Counted from the stretch's first letter, positions 53,807 through 63,644 are shown. The stretch: DNA of 64,000 nt from Aquisphaera giovannonii (GCF_008087625.1 NZ_CP042997.1:2294001-2358000); one strand, 5' to 3'. Notes: generated by a model not told the origin, from the letters alone. A program made the numbers and translations.

Positions 53807-54358
53807 ATGAAAGACCCCCTCGTCCGGTTCAGCGTTGCCATCGGCGGCGAGCTCCTGAGGCGATTCGACCGGTACCGCGAGGAACATCGGTACCCGAACC
53901 GCAGCGAGGCCGTCCGCGGCCTGATGACGGCCGCGCTCGTGGAGGACGTGGTGGAGCGGGACGAGAGCGAGGCGATGGGAGTCGTCACTCTCGTGTATGA
54001 CCATCACGCCGGCCGCATCGCGGAGCGGCTGACCGAGCTCCAGCACGGCCATGTGGAGAGGGTCGTCACGACCACGCACGTCCACCTGGACGAGCGGCGC
54101 TGCCTGGAAGTGATCCTGCTCCGGGGCCAGGCGAAGGTCGTGCGTCAGCTCGCCGACGACCTGATCGGCGTGAAGGGGGTGGAGACCGGACGCCTCGTGC
54201 TGACGGCCGCCACGCCCGTCGTGGGCAACGGAGTGCAGTCCCACCACCACGATCACGGTCATGGCCACGGCCATAGACACGAGCATGACCATCCCCATAC
54301 CCACGAAGGGCCGGACGCGAAGGCGGCCCGGCGTCCGGGCAAGCGTCGCCCGGGTTGA
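53807..54358 (+). CDS. nikR: Nickel-responsive regulator NikR with histidine-rich tail
   Basis: A 183-residue regulator (E. coli NikR 133). Residues 1-50 form a ribbon-helix-helix DNA-binding domain (LVRFSVAIGGELLRRFDRY, YPNRSEAVRGLM). Residues about 55-137 form the ACT-like metal domain with the nickel site H80, H91, H93 and C99, whose spacing matches E. coli H76, H87, H89 and C95. After residue 145 the protein has an extra tail with 12 histidines in 21 residues and a basic end. The tail is unusual and could store or buffer nickel. ATG 53807 has GGAG about 9 bases upstream. No nickel transporter or urease/hydrogenase gene is nearby. Confidence 0.9.
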   Translation: MKDPLVRFSVAIGGELLRRFDRYREEHRYPNRSEAVRGLMTAALVEDVVERDESEAMGVVTLVYDHHAGRIAERLTELQHGHVERVVTTTHVHLDERRCLEVILLRGQAKVVRQLADDLIGVKGVETGRLVLTAATPVVGNGVQSHHHDHGHGHGHRHEHDHPHTHEGPDAKAARRPGKRRPG

Positions 54359-54390
54359 GCCGCGCGCTGAGCCGATGATCCGGCCGGCCG

Positions 54391-54756
54391 TCAGGGGGCG
54401 AACGAGCGTATCGCCTCCTCCTCGGTCTCGAAGATCGTCGCCAGCTTGTCCAGGCTGATGATCTCGGCGCCGAGGCGGACCTCGGGATCGAGCTGGCAGA
54501 AGCGGACCACCGAGCCCCGCTCCTGCGCCTCCTTGACGACCTTGAACAGGATGGCGAAGCCGGTGCTGCTGAGGTACTTCGTATGCTTCAGGTTGACGAC
54601 GAGGTGCCTGGCCCAATCCTGCCCCGCGACCAGCGAGAGCTCGGCTCCGAGCTCGCTCGCCTGGGGCGGGAAGCGCAGTTCGCCCGGCAGGACCTCGACG
54701 ACCGCCACGTCGCCGACCATGTTGGCCTTGATGCGCTGGAACTCGCCGGTGGACAT
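54391..54756 (-). CDS. STAS domain anti-anti-sigma factor-like protein
   Basis: A 121-residue STAS domain protein. VAVVEVLPGELRF and HLVVNLKHTKYLSSTGFAILFKVVKEA give the fold; YLSSTGF is the phosphorylation-site loop (serine at about 63-64). In SpoIIAA-type systems the unphosphorylated form sequesters an anti-sigma kinase. No RsbW-like kinase or PP2C phosphatase is next to it. GGGA about 8 bases upstream supports ATG 54756. Its 3' end faces nikR with only 32 bases between them. Confidence 0.88.
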   Translation of the reverse strand: MSTGEFQRIKANMVGDVAVVEVLPGELRFPPQASELGAELSLVAGQDWARHLVVNLKHTKYLSSTGFAILFKVVKEAQERGSVVRFCQLDPEVRLGAEIISLDKLATIFETEEEAIRSFAP

Positions 54757-54952
54757 GTCGCATTTCCCGATCGAATGGCCGAAGGACGTTCGCCTGCCCC
54801 GATTCTAAAGGGAAATGTAGCACGAAAGACACGGAGATCGGCCAACTTCATCGACGGCCGGCCGTCCCGCTCGGCGGAGCGGCTCGCCGGCGCTCCCCCT
54901 TTGCGGGCTCGCGGCCCGGGCTGATCGCCGCCCGCGACGGCCGAATCCTGCC

Positions 54953-55243
54953 TCAGCCGATGAGCACGGTCGGACACCCGAGGACGATCGACCCTCCATG
55001 GGCCGTGACGTCGCCGAGCCTCGCGGCGGGCATGCCGCCGATCAGCACGGTGAAGCAGCCGACCGCGATGACGTCCGGCGGGCCGACGCAGGTGGCCATG
55101 TCGCCCACCCTCGCGGCGGGCATGCCGCCGACGAGGACCGTGGGGCAGCCCGGGGGGAGGATCGGCCCGCCGACGTGGGGCACCACGCCGGTCACCATCG
55201 GGCAGACGTGCATGTCTCCGGCTCGCGCGGCGGGCATGCCCAT
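54953..55243 (-). CDS. PAAR domain spike-tip protein
   Basis: A 96-residue protein made of PAAR repeats (GMPAARAGDMHVCPMV, GGMPAARVGDMATCVGPPDVIAVGC, GGMPAARLGDVTAHGGSIVLGCPTVL). PAAR proteins cap VgrG-like trimers as a sharp metal-bound cone in type VI secretion and related contractile systems. It is of minimal length with no fused toxin domain. AGGAG lies 8 bases upstream of ATG 55243. It is the last gene of a three-gene operon, 10 bases after the unknown protein. Confidence 0.93.
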   Translation of the reverse strand: MGMPAARAGDMHVCPMVTGVVPHVGGPILPPGCPTVLVGGMPAARVGDMATCVGPPDVIAVGCFTVLIGGMPAARLGDVTAHGGSIVLGCPTVLIG

Positions 55244-55253
55244 GACGCGTCTC

Positions 55254-55877
55254 CTATCGCTTCTTGACGGTCGGCCGGGTCGGGGGCGGGATACGCGTCG
55301 GCGAGGGCCAGGTGTCCTTGCCCTCGGCGACTTCCCGCCCGATCGCGAAGAACGTCGCGTGCTTCTCCGGGGCCTTCTCCGGCTGGCGGATCACGGCCGC
55401 GAGAAGGATTGCCCCGGTCGCCGCGCGGGCCGTCAGGTCCTCTCGCGGCGGGACCGCGGTGAGTTCGGGCGGGGCGAGGCTGCCCTCGCTGAGGAACGCG
55501 GCGAGGGCGGTGCAGCCGGCGGGCGTGTCGATCCCCGCCTCCTGCGCGGCCGCCCAGCAGCCGCGACGCCGTTCGTCGCTGGGGTCGGTCACCCAATCCC
55601 TGGCGGCCTTCAGGGCGGATTCCGCGGGGCCCGTCGCGGACCCCTCGGGGTCGGCCGTCGCCACGCAGCGGCACGCCCACCAGACGGCCGCGCGCTTGAT
55701 CATGCCGCGCGCCAGGAAACGGATCCCGTCGAGGTGCAGGCCGCCGGAGGCGAGCAGGTCCAGGTAGGCGCCCGGCGCCAGGCCCTCCCGGAGCAGGGCC
55801 GCCGCGGCCGGTGTCATCTCCGTCCGCGAGCCGATCTCCGCCGCGAACCGCTCGTTGATGAATGCCGGGTCGCTCAC
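55254..55877 (-). CDS. Unknown protein of the VgrG-PAAR operon (possibly DUF6931)
   Basis: A 207-residue soluble, Ala-rich, mostly helical protein. Features: ALLREGLAPGAYLDLLASGGLHLDGIRFLARGMIKRAAVWWACRC near the start, then AARDWVTDPSDERRRGCWAAAQEAG, and a proline-rich tail (PSPTRIPPPTRP). It resembles a family encoded beside VgrG genes in planctomycetes, which I think is DUF6931, but I cannot confirm the name. Position between vgrG and PAAR (22 and 10 bases) suggests an adaptor/chaperone or cargo for loading the spike. GTG 55877. Confidence 0.65.
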   Translation of the reverse strand: MSDPAFINERFAAEIGSRTEMTPAAAALLREGLAPGAYLDLLASGGLHLDGIRFLARGMIKRAAVWWACRCVATADPEGSATGPAESALKAARDWVTDPSDERRRGCWAAAQEAGIDTPAGCTALAAFLSEGSLAPPELTAVPPREDLTARAATGAILLAAVIRQPEKAPEKHATFFAIGREVAEGKDTWPSPTRIPPPTRPTVKKR

Positions 55878-55899
55878 GTCTTTGACATCCCCGGAAGGA

Positions 55900-58185
55900 T
55901 CAGCCGATCATCGTGATGCCGCCCTTGGCCTGCAGCATCGCGTCCGCGCTGACCTGGACCATCAGCCCCTGCACCTGCGTCTGCACCTGCCCCTGGACCT
56001 TGATCATCAGGCCCTGGATCGTCACGCCCGTCTGATCGATCTTGATGCTGTTCTGGCCGACCTTCAGCTCGATGGACTGCATCGCCTCCGTCGAGCTGGA
56101 GCCCAGGTCGAGCTTCGTCGTCTGGTTGCCCATGGAGATCGTCAGCGAGTCGTTCCCCATGTCGATCTTCACGCTGCGATTGCCCTGCTTGATCTCCTCG
56201 GCGACGTCTCCGTTGATGGAGACGGTCCGCTTGCCCTGCGTGACCTCGAGCGAGTCGTCGCCCTGCTTGACCGTCGCCGAGCGGTTCCCCTGCGAGATCG
56301 TCAGCGTGTCGTTCCCCGTCTTCAGCGTCGTCGACCGGTCCTTGTAGATCTCCACGGTCTGGCTGCCGCTCGACGCCTGCGCCTCCCCCGTGCCGACCTT
56401 CAGCGACTGGCCGTTGTAGACCTCGATGGCCTGGCTGCCGTCGTCGCAATTCGCGGTGCCGACCTTCACGGCCTGGTTGTTGTAGATTTCGATCGCCTGG
56501 TCGCCCTTGTCCTTCTTGTCGAATCCGACCTTGAGCGTGTCGTTGTTCTCGACGACTCGGTTGAAGTCCTTCTCGGCGTGGAAGTAGACCTCCTCGGAGT
56601 CCTTCTTGTCCTCGAACCTCAGCTGATTGAAGTTCTCCGCGGTGCCGTCGAGCGAGCTGCGGCTCAGGTATCCGCTCTGCGTCATGTTGTCCGGGAGCGT
56701 GTAGGGGGGCATGTTCGCCGCATTGTAGACGCTGCCCACGATGATCGGGCGGTCCGGATCCCCTTCCTCGAAGTGGACGATGACCTCCTGCCCGACTCGC
56801 GGGATGTGGATCATCCCCCATTGCTGGCCCGCCCAAGGCGTGCCGACCCGGACCCAGCACGAGCTGTTGGCGTCCTTCTGGCCGATGCGGTCCCAGGGGA
56901 ATTGCACCTTCACCCGGCCGTACTTGTCGGTGAAGATCTCGTCCCCAGAGTTGCCGACGACGACCGCCGTCTGGGGCCCCTCGACCACCCGACGGGGGAC
57001 GTTCCTCTCGGGCCGGAACGCGAGGGAGGCCGGGATGCACTCGAATTCGTTCTCATAGGCTCCTTGCCCGTTGCCGCCGGTCGTGTAGGCGTCCCCCATC
57101 GTCAGCCGGTGCGTGACCCGGGTCAGGACGTAGGGGCCGTTGGCGTTGAAGTGCCGGTCGAGGGTGAACTTGCAGCCGGCGGCGAACTGCCGGCACGTAC
57201 TCGTCCCGCGGTTGCGGATGGCCGAGGCGTTCTGCTCCTGAATCCGGATGCCCGCGGTGCGCTCGTTGTCCTCGAAGATGTTCTGGACGTCCGAGGGGCG
57301 GTCGCCCCCGCCTGGCGCGGTGCCGTCGAATCGCTTGGCGTAGCCGCCGGGGAACTCGTAGACCTCGAGGGCGTCGTTGCTGGCGGCGGTGAGGCTCATC
57401 GAGACGGTGCCGCCCTGGACGGTGCCCGCCGCCGACTTGACCGCCTCCAGGTTCTGGCCCGGCAGCTCGAAGCACTGATCCCAGAGCGTGAGCTTGCCCG
57501 GGCGGATGGCCTGCCGCCGTCGCCAGGAATGAACCCGATCCTCGTCGCGGAGCCCGCCCTCCTGCTCCTCGAAGAACACCGTCGTCGCGCCGGGGACGTC
57601 GTCGTGGCCGCCGGGCGTGTCGGCAATCACCATCTGGTGGCTGCCGGACGCATGCTTGAAGTAGTAGTAGATACCCTCTTCTTCCATCAACCGGGCGGCG
57701 AAGTCGAAGTCGCTCTCGCGATACTGGACGCAGTAGTCCCGCGGCTTGTACGTCCCCTGGAGCTGGTTCTTGATGCTGAGGCCGGAGAACACGGCGGTGA
57801 GGATGTCGGGGACGTTCATCTGCTGGAAGATGCGGCTGCCGATCTTCCGGGTCAGGAGCCAGAGCTTGGGCACGAGTTCGGCGTGATAGACGGTGAAATA
57901 GGACGGCCCTAGCGGAGAGGGGAGGCGGCCGCCCTGGTCCACCTCGCTGACGATCCCCGACAAGTACCGCGACGAGCCGTCGGGTAGCCGCATCGTGACC
58001 GTCGCCTCCTGTCCGAGCAGGCTGTCGAATGCGATGTCCTCGCTCGATTCGGCCAGCATCTCGAGGCGGAAGCGATACAGGCCGGAAAGCGACTCGGTCC
58101 CCTCCACGCCCTGGAGGAGCAGGACATCCGCCCCGAGTGGGGTCGAGATGGAGATCGGGCGGTTGGCCTGGCTGATCTGCGGCAT
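55900..58185 (-). CDS. vgrG: VgrG-type spike protein (TssI-like)
   Basis: A 761-residue trimeric spike protein. The N-terminal gp27-like part ([54 protein letters not shown]) is followed by the gp5 OB fold ([66 protein letters not shown]). The C-terminal roughly 200 residues are short beta repeats ([25 protein letters not shown] and similar) that form the triangular beta-prism needle. It ends in glutamine/valine heptad-like [19 protein letters not shown]. No fused effector domain is seen. GGAG about 9 bases before ATG 58185. First gene of the spike cassette. No sheath, tube, baseplate or ATPase genes lie in the window, so the rest of the machine must be elsewhere. Confidence 0.95.
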   Translation of the reverse strand: MPQISQANRPISISTPLGADVLLLQGVEGTESLSGLYRFRLEMLAESSEDIAFDSLLGQEATVTMRLPDGSSRYLSGIVSEVDQGGRLPSPLGPSYFTVYHAELVPKLWLLTRKIGSRIFQQMNVPDILTAVFSGLSIKNQLQGTYKPRDYCVQYRESDFDFAARLMEEEGIYYYFKHASGSHQMVIADTPGGHDDVPGATTVFFEEQEGGLRDEDRVHSWRRRQAIRPGKLTLWDQCFELPGQNLEAVKSAAGTVQGGTVSMSLTAASNDALEVYEFPGGYAKRFDGTAPGGGDRPSDVQNIFEDNERTAGIRIQEQNASAIRNRGTSTCRQFAAGCKFTLDRHFNANGPYVLTRVTHRLTMGDAYTTGGNGQGAYENEFECIPASLAFRPERNVPRRVVEGPQTAVVVGNSGDEIFTDKYGRVKVQFPWDRIGQKDANSSCWVRVGTPWAGQQWGMIHIPRVGQEVIVHFEEGDPDRPIIVGSVYNAANMPPYTLPDNMTQSGYLSRSSLDGTAENFNQLRFEDKKDSEEVYFHAEKDFNRVVENNDTLKVGFDKKDKGDQAIEIYNNQAVKVGTANCDDGSQAIEVYNGQSLKVGTGEAQASSGSQTVEIYKDRSTTLKTGNDTLTISQGNRSATVKQGDDSLEVTQGKRTVSINGDVAEEIKQGNRSVKIDMGNDSLTISMGNQTTKLDLGSSSTEAMQSIELKVGQNSIKIDQTGVTIQGLMIKVQGQVQTQVQGLMVQVSADAMLQAKGGITMIG

Positions 58186-58533
58186 GGTCGCGGACTCCGG
58201 GCACGACGATATAGGGCTGCGGCCGCGGGCGCCGCGGCGTCGTCGTGCGTCAATCCACGCTACGAACATCGAGGAGGTGATTGTGACCTCCCGGGCCGCC
58301 GGAAGCAAGCCGCCACGTACCCGTCCGGTCCGCCAGGGCCCTGGCCTGGACGGGCCACGCACCGGCAATCGGCCGAGACAGGTCCGGGCCCATGCACGAG
58401 GTCCCCATCGGCTCCACCCCTCGTCGCCTGGACGGCCGTTCCCCGGGTCGATTCCGGGTCAAATTGCTCCCGGCGATGGGTTACAATCTCCACGTCGCGA
58501 GTTCGCCGTCCCGGAGGAAAGGACACGCCCGAA
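58186..58533. other. Intergenic region between divergent vgrG and purE
   Basis: About 350 bases that should hold promoters for both flanking genes. It contains no obvious purine riboswitch, PurR-type palindrome or coding frame with homology. Confidence 0.35.
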
Positions 58534-59037
58534 ATGCCCGTGGAGCTGCAACTGCCCGACTCGCCCGTGGTCGGGGTGGTGATGGGGAGCCGGTCGGACT
58601 GGGAGACCATGCGGCACGCGGCCGAAGCCCTCCGATCGCTGGGCATCCCCGCCGAGGCGAAGGTCGTCTCCGCGCACCGCACGCCCCAGCGACTCTTCCG
58701 ATACGCCATGGAGGCCGAAGGTCGCGGGATCGAGGTCATCATCGCCGGCGCGGGGGGCGCGGCCCACCTGCCGGGGATGATCGCGGCGCTGACCATCCTG
58801 CCGGTGCTCGGCGTGCCGGTGGAGAGCAAGGCGCTGCGGGGCATGGACTCGCTCCTGTCGATCGTCCAGATGCCCCGCGGGGTCCCCGTGGGCACCCTGG
58901 CGATCGGCGCCGCCGGCGCACTGAACGCGGGGCTGCTCGCCGGGGCGATGCTCGCCCGCAAGTACCCGGCGGTCCGGGAGGCCCTCGCGATCCATCGTCG
59001 CGACCAGACGGAAGCCGTGGGGGAGTCGCCCGAATGA
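58534..59037 (+). CDS. purE: 5-(carboxyamino)imidazole ribonucleotide mutase
   Basis: A 167-residue class I PurE that moves the carboxyl group of N5-CAIR to give CAIR in purine synthesis. Signature: [51 protein letters not shown], and [33 protein letters not shown]. His in SAHRT is the catalytic base. It is octameric in relatives. Its stop overlaps the purK start (ATGA), which couples the two steps. Confidence 0.97.
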   Translation: MPVELQLPDSPVVGVVMGSRSDWETMRHAAEALRSLGIPAEAKVVSAHRTPQRLFRYAMEAEGRGIEVIIAGAGGAAHLPGMIAALTILPVLGVPVESKALRGMDSLLSIVQMPRGVPVGTLAIGAAGALNAGLLAGAMLARKYPAVREALAIHRRDQTEAVGESPE

Positions 59038-60194
59038 CCGACAGTCGGGAGAAGGTCCTCCTGCCCCCCGCCGACCTTGCCGTGATCGGCAGCGGGCAGC
59101 TCGGCCGGATGTTCGTCCAGGCGGCCCAGAGAATGGGATACCGAGCCGGGGTGCTGAGCACCACCGAGGACGCGCCCGCCGCCCAGGTGGCCAACTGGAC
59201 CGTGATCGGGCCGCCCGATCGGCTCGCGGCCCTCCGCGCGGTCTGCGAGAAGGCGGAAGGCGTGACGGTCGAGTTCGAAAACGTCAGCGCGCCGGCCTTG
59301 CGCTGGCTGGCCAGGCGGCGTATCGTCCGCCCGGGGTGGAGGACCGTCTGGACCTGCCAGAACCGGCTCCGCGAGAAGACTTTCCTGACTCGTCACGGCA
59401 TCCCGCACGCCCCGTGGCGTCCGGTCCGGACGGTGGACGAGCTGGAAGCCGCCGGCCGGGGGCTGGGGCTGCCCCTGATCCTCAAGACGGCGAGCTCCGG
59501 GTACGACGGCAAAGGCCAGGTCCTCGTGCACGAGGCCGGGGACCTCCCCACGGCCTGGGTGAGCCTGGGCCGCGTGCCGTGCGTGGCGGAGGGCTGGGTC
59601 GAGTTCGCCGCGGAGGTCTCCGTCGTCGTCGCCCGCGGCCGCGGCGGGGAGGCGGTGGCCTATCCCGTCGGCTTGAATCAGCACGAGCGGCACATCCTGG
59701 ATACCACGGTCATGCCCGCCCCCGTCGGGCCGATCGTCACCCAGGAGGCCCGTAGCATGGCGCTGGCCGTCGCCCAGTCGCTCGGCACGGAGGGCGTGCT
59801 CTGCGTGGAGTTCTTCCTCAAGCAGGACGGCAGGCTCCTGGTGAATGAGATCGCCCCGCGGCCGCACAACTCGGGCCACCTGACCATCGAGGCATCCGTC
59901 ACCAGCCAGTTCGAACAGCAGGTCCGGGCCCTCTGCGGCCTCCCGCTGGGCCGCGAGGACCTCGCCACGCCGGCCGCCATGGCAAACCTGCTGGGCGACA
60001 TCTGGATCGAGGCCGGCGGCGAGCCCCGCTGGGACGCCGCCCTCCGCCGCGACCCGGGCGTCAAGGTCCACCTGTACGGCAAGCGAAGGCCGGCAACCGG
60101 CCGAAAGATGGGCCACCTGACCGTCATCGACCCCGATCCGCAGAACGCCCTCGCCCGCGTCCGCTCGGCGCGGAGGGCGCTGGTCCACGGATGA
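59034..60194 (+). CDS. purK: 5-(carboxyamino)imidazole ribonucleotide synthase
   Basis: A 386-residue ATP-grasp enzyme that carboxylates AIR with bicarbonate and ATP to N5-CAIR, the substrate of PurE. It shows [22 protein letters not shown] at the N-terminus, [18 protein letters not shown] (ATP-grasp loop), [17 protein letters not shown]-type segments, [27 protein letters not shown] (metal ligands) and a C-terminal MGHLTVID. The start is fixed by the 4-base overlap with purE. Downstream is an AT-rich repeat element rather than another pur gene. Confidence 0.97.
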   Translation: MTDSREKVLLPPADLAVIGSGQLGRMFVQAAQRMGYRAGVLSTTEDAPAAQVANWTVIGPPDRLAALRAVCEKAEGVTVEFENVSAPALRWLARRRIVRPGWRTVWTCQNRLREKTFLTRHGIPHAPWRPVRTVDELEAAGRGLGLPLILKTASSGYDGKGQVLVHEAGDLPTAWVSLGRVPCVAEGWVEFAAEVSVVVARGRGGEAVAYPVGLNQHERHILDTTVMPAPVGPIVTQEARSMALAVAQSLGTEGVLCVEFFLKQDGRLLVNEIAPRPHNSGHLTIEASVTSQFEQQVRALCGLPLGREDLATPAAMANLLGDIWIEAGGEPRWDAALRRDPGVKVHLYGKRRPATGRKMGHLTVIDPDPQNALARVRSARRALVHG

Positions 60195-60259
60195 ATCGAG
60201 GCGGACCTCTACGGGCCGGCGAGTTCGCGGAGCCACTGGCGAGGAAAACGGGGGAGTTT

Positions 60260-60438
60260 AACCACGGAAAGCACGGAAAGCACGGAAATAATACGCAAAA
60301 GTTCTAAATAATCCTATTTGTATTGTGTTATCAATCAATTATTTCAAGTTTGGAACGACTTTAGTGCCTGCGGGAGTTGCCCAGCCAAGGGCTTGACTGT
60401 CTGGTATTCCTTCCGTGTCATCCGTGTTTTCCGTGGTT
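60260..60438. repeat. AT-rich element with inverted terminal arms
   Basis: Two 28-base arms (60260-60287 and 60411-60438) are inverted copies with three mismatches, each built of CACGGAA-like units (ACCACGGAAA...). The 123-base interior is AT-rich, especially 60288-60362, in a very GC-rich genome. Similar CACGGAA tandem units recur in intergenic DNA of many bacteria; a short related stretch is at about 54817-54836 here. No gene is inside. It may act as a terminator or be a non-coding dispersed repeat. Confidence 0.7.
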
Positions 60439-60504
60439 GATCGCGTTTTCTCATTCGTGCGCTCGTCTCCCCGACCGCCCGTGACTCGTCCGTGGATCCT
60501 CATC

Positions 60505-61536
60505 ATGCAGTTCGCCCACCCAGGTTGGCTGTGGCTGCTCGTCCTGTCGCCGCTCCCGCTGCTGCTGGAGCGGGCTCGGGGGAGGCTGGGGTGGCCGATC
60601 CTGGGCGGGTTCGCCGTGCGTCCGCATGCTGGCGGGCGGGGGGCCGGGCGGGTCGGATCCGCGAGGCTCGGGCTGAGGTTCATTCCCGGGTCGCTGAGGG
60701 GATTGGCGATCGGGGCGATGGGACTGGCGTTGGCCAGGCCGCAGACCGTGGGGGGCGTGGAGCGAATCGCGGGGCAGGGGGTGGCCATCGTCGTGGCGCT
60801 CGACCAGAGCTCCAGCATGAAGACCGAGGACTTCCCCGCCGACCGCGACACGAGGAGGATCGGCCGGCTCGAGGCGGCGAAGGCGACCCTGCTCAGGTTC
60901 GTCGAAGGCCGGCCCGACGACATGGTCGGCCTGGTCCTGTTCGCGAATTATCCCGACCTGGCCTGCCCCCCGGAGCTCGACCACCGATTCCTCGTGGAGA
61001 CCATCCCGACGATCTCGGTCGCTCGGCCGGGCGACGACGGCACGAACATCGGCGACGCGATCGCCTGGTCGCTCGATGCATTGCGGATCACGCCGCCTCG
61101 GAGGAAGGTGCTCGTCCTGATGACCGACGGGAACAACCAACCGGCCGGCCGACGGCCCCTCGACCCCGAGCGCGCCGCGGACCTCGCCCGCCAGCTCGGC
61201 GTGACGATCCACACGATCGCCATCGGCCGCCCCGGGGGGGTCGTCCGCGACGCCGATGCAGAGACCGGCCAGCCGATCCTCGCCGAGGTCGAGGGCCCCA
61301 ACCTGCGGCTCCTCGAGACGGTCGCCGAGGTCGCCGGCGGCCGGTCCTTCATCGCCGCCGACGCGGACGCGCTCGACCGCGTCTTCGGCGAGATAAACCG
61401 CCTGGAGAAGAGCCTCGTGAAGTCGCGGATCCTCACCCGGTACGACGAGCATTTCGCCACCTGGGCCGCGGCCGCGGCCGCGTTCCTGTCCCTCGAGCGC
61501 CTGCTCGCCTCGACCTGGCTCCGCCGGACCCCTTGA
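60505..61536 (+). CDS. vWA domain membrane protein (BatA-like)
   Basis: A 343-residue protein with an N-terminal hydrophobic segment (GWLWLLVLSPLPLLLE), a second one near 65-80, and a von Willebrand A domain from about 93. The MIDAS metal site is DQSSSM (D100, S102, S104) with DGTN and MTDGNNQ completing it. The C-terminal end has another hydrophobic stretch (FATWAAAAAAFLSL). This is the BatA/BatB layout of the Bacteroides aerotolerance operon, usually beside a MoxR ATPase; none is adjacent here. The function is unknown. ATG 60505; GTG 60481 is possible. Confidence 0.82.
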   Translation: MQFAHPGWLWLLVLSPLPLLLERARGRLGWPILGGFAVRPHAGGRGAGRVGSARLGLRFIPGSLRGLAIGAMGLALARPQTVGGVERIAGQGVAIVVALDQSSSMKTEDFPADRDTRRIGRLEAAKATLLRFVEGRPDDMVGLVLFANYPDLACPPELDHRFLVETIPTISVARPGDDGTNIGDAIAWSLDALRITPPRRKVLVLMTDGNNQPAGRRPLDPERAADLARQLGVTIHTIAIGRPGGVVRDADAETGQPILAEVEGPNLRLLETVAEVAGGRSFIAADADALDRVFGEINRLEKSLVKSRILTRYDEHFATWAAAAAAFLSLERLLASTWLRRTP

Positions 61537-61632
61537 CCTTCCGGCTTGCCCCGTCGCGTTCACCCGTTATCATGAAATTGCTGTGGAGACCACGCCGCCC
61601 CGATCAGGATGGCGGCAACCCAGGGAGACGGC

Positions 61633-62493
61633 ATGGACATAATTTACCGATATGATCCGCAGGCTTATGATCACCCGCGGCCCTTGAGGACGGCGGAGGA
61701 CGTGATCCGGAACCTTGCGGAAGGGCACGGCCGTTTCCGGTCGATGATCGAACGCGTGGGGAGGGAGCTGATCGACGCGGAGCGTCAGGAGCCGATCGTG
61801 ATCGACTCCAATCCGCTCTCGCTGGGGTTCTCGGCCGTCGGGGCGCAGGTCCAGGCACCGCACGCGTTGTTCCTCGGCTGCTCGGACGCCCGGGCGCCGA
61901 TCGAGCGGATCTTCGACCAGCCGTCCAACGGGATCTTCGTCGTGCGGGTCGCCGGGAACGTCCTGGGGACCGAGTGCCTGGGATCGATCCACTATGCGGT
62001 CATGAATCTGAGGAGCAGCCTGCGGCTGCTGGTGGTGCTCGGGCACACGGCCTGCGGCGCCGTCTCGGCGGCCGTCGATTCGTACCTCTCGCCGCACGAC
62101 TATCCCGAGATCGGCTACACGTTCGCCCTGCGCTCGCTCGTCGATCGCTTGCACATCGCCGTCCGGGGCGCGGCGAAGTCGCTGGCCAGGGTCTGCGGCG
62201 ACCAGACGAAGCAGGCCGCGGGATACCGCGAGGCCCTGATCGAGACGGCGGTCTATCTCAACGCGGCCCTGACGGCCTTCGACGTGCACAACGAGATCCA
62301 CGCCATCCGGAGCGGCCACGTCCGGGTCGTCTACGGCGTCCTCGACCTGGAGGACCAGCACGTCCGCGCCCTGCCCGGGGGCTCGAAGGAGCCCGGAGAC
62401 CAGACGTTCGGGGAGTTCCCGGTCAGCAGCGACGCGTTCACCGAGCTGGGCGACCGGATCGCCAAGTCGCTGAGGGAGTCGGGGCGAATCTGA
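61633..62493 (+). CDS. Beta-carbonic anhydrase
   Basis: A 286-residue zinc enzyme that interconverts carbon dioxide and bicarbonate. Zinc ligands are C83 (CSDAR), H138 and C141 (GHTACGAV); D85 and R87 form the catalytic dyad. VFVVRVAGNV-type segment (IFVVRVAGNVL) is present. The chain is longer than the 200-220 residues of typical bacterial enzymes because of N-terminal and C-terminal additions (YGVLDLEDQHVRALPGG). ATG 61633 follows AGGGAG; ATG 61609 is less well placed. Bicarbonate supply could serve carboxylating enzymes such as PurK nearby, but this is speculative. Confidence 0.93.
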   Translation: MDIIYRYDPQAYDHPRPLRTAEDVIRNLAEGHGRFRSMIERVGRELIDAERQEPIVIDSNPLSLGFSAVGAQVQAPHALFLGCSDARAPIERIFDQPSNGIFVVRVAGNVLGTECLGSIHYAVMNLRSSLRLLVVLGHTACGAVSAAVDSYLSPHDYPEIGYTFALRSLVDRLHIAVRGAAKSLARVCGDQTKQAAGYREALIETAVYLNAALTAFDVHNEIHAIRSGHVRVVYGVLDLEDQHVRALPGGSKEPGDQTFGEFPVSSDAFTELGDRIAKSLRESGRI

Positions 62494-62576
62494 GCCGGCC
62501 GCCACCCTGTGGGAGGGGGATGGGTCGCGACGTTCGATTCGCGAGACGCTCCTCCGCCGGTCCAGCCCGGATCGAC

Positions 62577-63554
62577 TCAGGCGTCTCGATGATCCCGGAA
62601 GAATCGCTCCATGGCGACCCTCTTGGCCTCGGACACGGAGCGCCTGAGCTTGCGGCTTTCCTCGGGGGAGAGTGGCTTGAACGCGGCGGCCGCGGCCGCA
62701 TTCTGCTCGATGAACTCCCTGCGGGGCATTCCCAGGCTGGCGAGGCTCACCGGCAGCGAAAGCGCATAGGCGATCATCCGATCTGGCGGGATGACGCCGA
62801 GGAGCTGGTCCTGGCCGAAGACCTTCATGGCGATGATACCCATCCCCTTCCGGACCGCCACGGGCAAGGCCAGTTCCTCGAAGCTTCCGCCCGGCGTGGG
62901 CGTCGCCTTCATGCCGCCGGGCGCGGGTGCCATGCGGGCCATCGCGGCGTTCAGGGCCATCTGGGTGCAGTCGAAATCGTGCCGCTCGAGGGCCGTCTTC
63001 AGCGCCACCGGATGGGCATGACAGGTGATGCCGATGGCGCGGACGATCCTCTGTTCGCGAGCCTTGTAGAGTGTCTCGAGCACGGCGCCGCGAGACTCGA
63101 TCCGCGAGAGGTCGTCCAGGTCCTTGAGGTCGTGAATGTGGAGCACGTCCAGGCGGTCGGTCTTCAGCCGCTTGAGGCTGAGCTCGAGCTGTCGGCTTGC
63201 CTCGTCCGCCGTCCGCCCGGGGAGCTTCGTGGCGAGGATGACTTCCTTGCGGCGAGCCGGCATCAGCCGTCCAATCCGGGCCTCGCTCTGACCATCGGAA
63301 TACGCATGCGCCGTGTCGATGTAGGTGACGCCCAGGTCGATCGCCCGGCTGAGGGCCGCGAGGGCCTCGTCATCGTCCTTGTACATGGCGAATCGGCTGC
63401 CCGAGCCGAAGCCGAGGATCGGGACGCTGAGCCCGGTCCGGCCGAAGGCCCTCTGCGGCAGCTTGCCGGGCCTGGTCGTCCCGTCGGCGAGCGAGGTCGC
63501 GCCGACCGTCGTGACGCCGGCCGCTTCCAGGAACTGGCGTCGATTGACTCCCAT
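62577..63554 (-). CDS. Tat-exported aldo/keto reductase
   Basis: A 325-residue NADPH-dependent oxidoreductase. A twin-arginine signal (NRRQFLEAAG) opens the protein. The TIM barrel carries the catalytic tetrad D80 and Y85 (YIDTAHAYSDG), K110 (LATKLPG) and H141 (LHIHDLKD). GKLPQRAFGRTGLSVPILGFG starts the barrel. The signal suggests envelope location, common for planctomycete family members. The substrate is unknown. It converges with carbonic anhydrase (83 bases between stops). Confidence 0.9.
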   Translation of the reverse strand: MGVNRRQFLEAAGVTTVGATSLADGTTRPGKLPQRAFGRTGLSVPILGFGSGSRFAMYKDDDEALAALSRAIDLGVTYIDTAHAYSDGQSEARIGRLMPARRKEVILATKLPGRTADEASRQLELSLKRLKTDRLDVLHIHDLKDLDDLSRIESRGAVLETLYKAREQRIVRAIGITCHAHPVALKTALERHDFDCTQMALNAAMARMAPAPGGMKATPTPGGSFEELALPVAVRKGMGIIAMKVFGQDQLLGVIPPDRMIAYALSLPVSLASLGMPRREFIEQNAAAAAAFKPLSPEESRKLRRSVSEAKRVAMERFFRDHRDA

Positions 63555-63644
63555 GATCGGCTCCTTGCAGGTCGCCCACGGCAGGGTCGCGCGCCGCGCC
63601 AGCCCTTATGGCGCCCTGGGTGAGCGTCTTGTAAGTGGTAAAGG

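Noticed and set aside
53807-54358. Nickel uptake operon around nikR
   Set aside because: No transporter, hydrogenase or urease gene is adjacent.
60339-60923. Minus-strand frame containing TENTDDTEG
   Set aside because: It derives from the CACGGAA repeat arms and the complement of the vWA gene; not a real protein.
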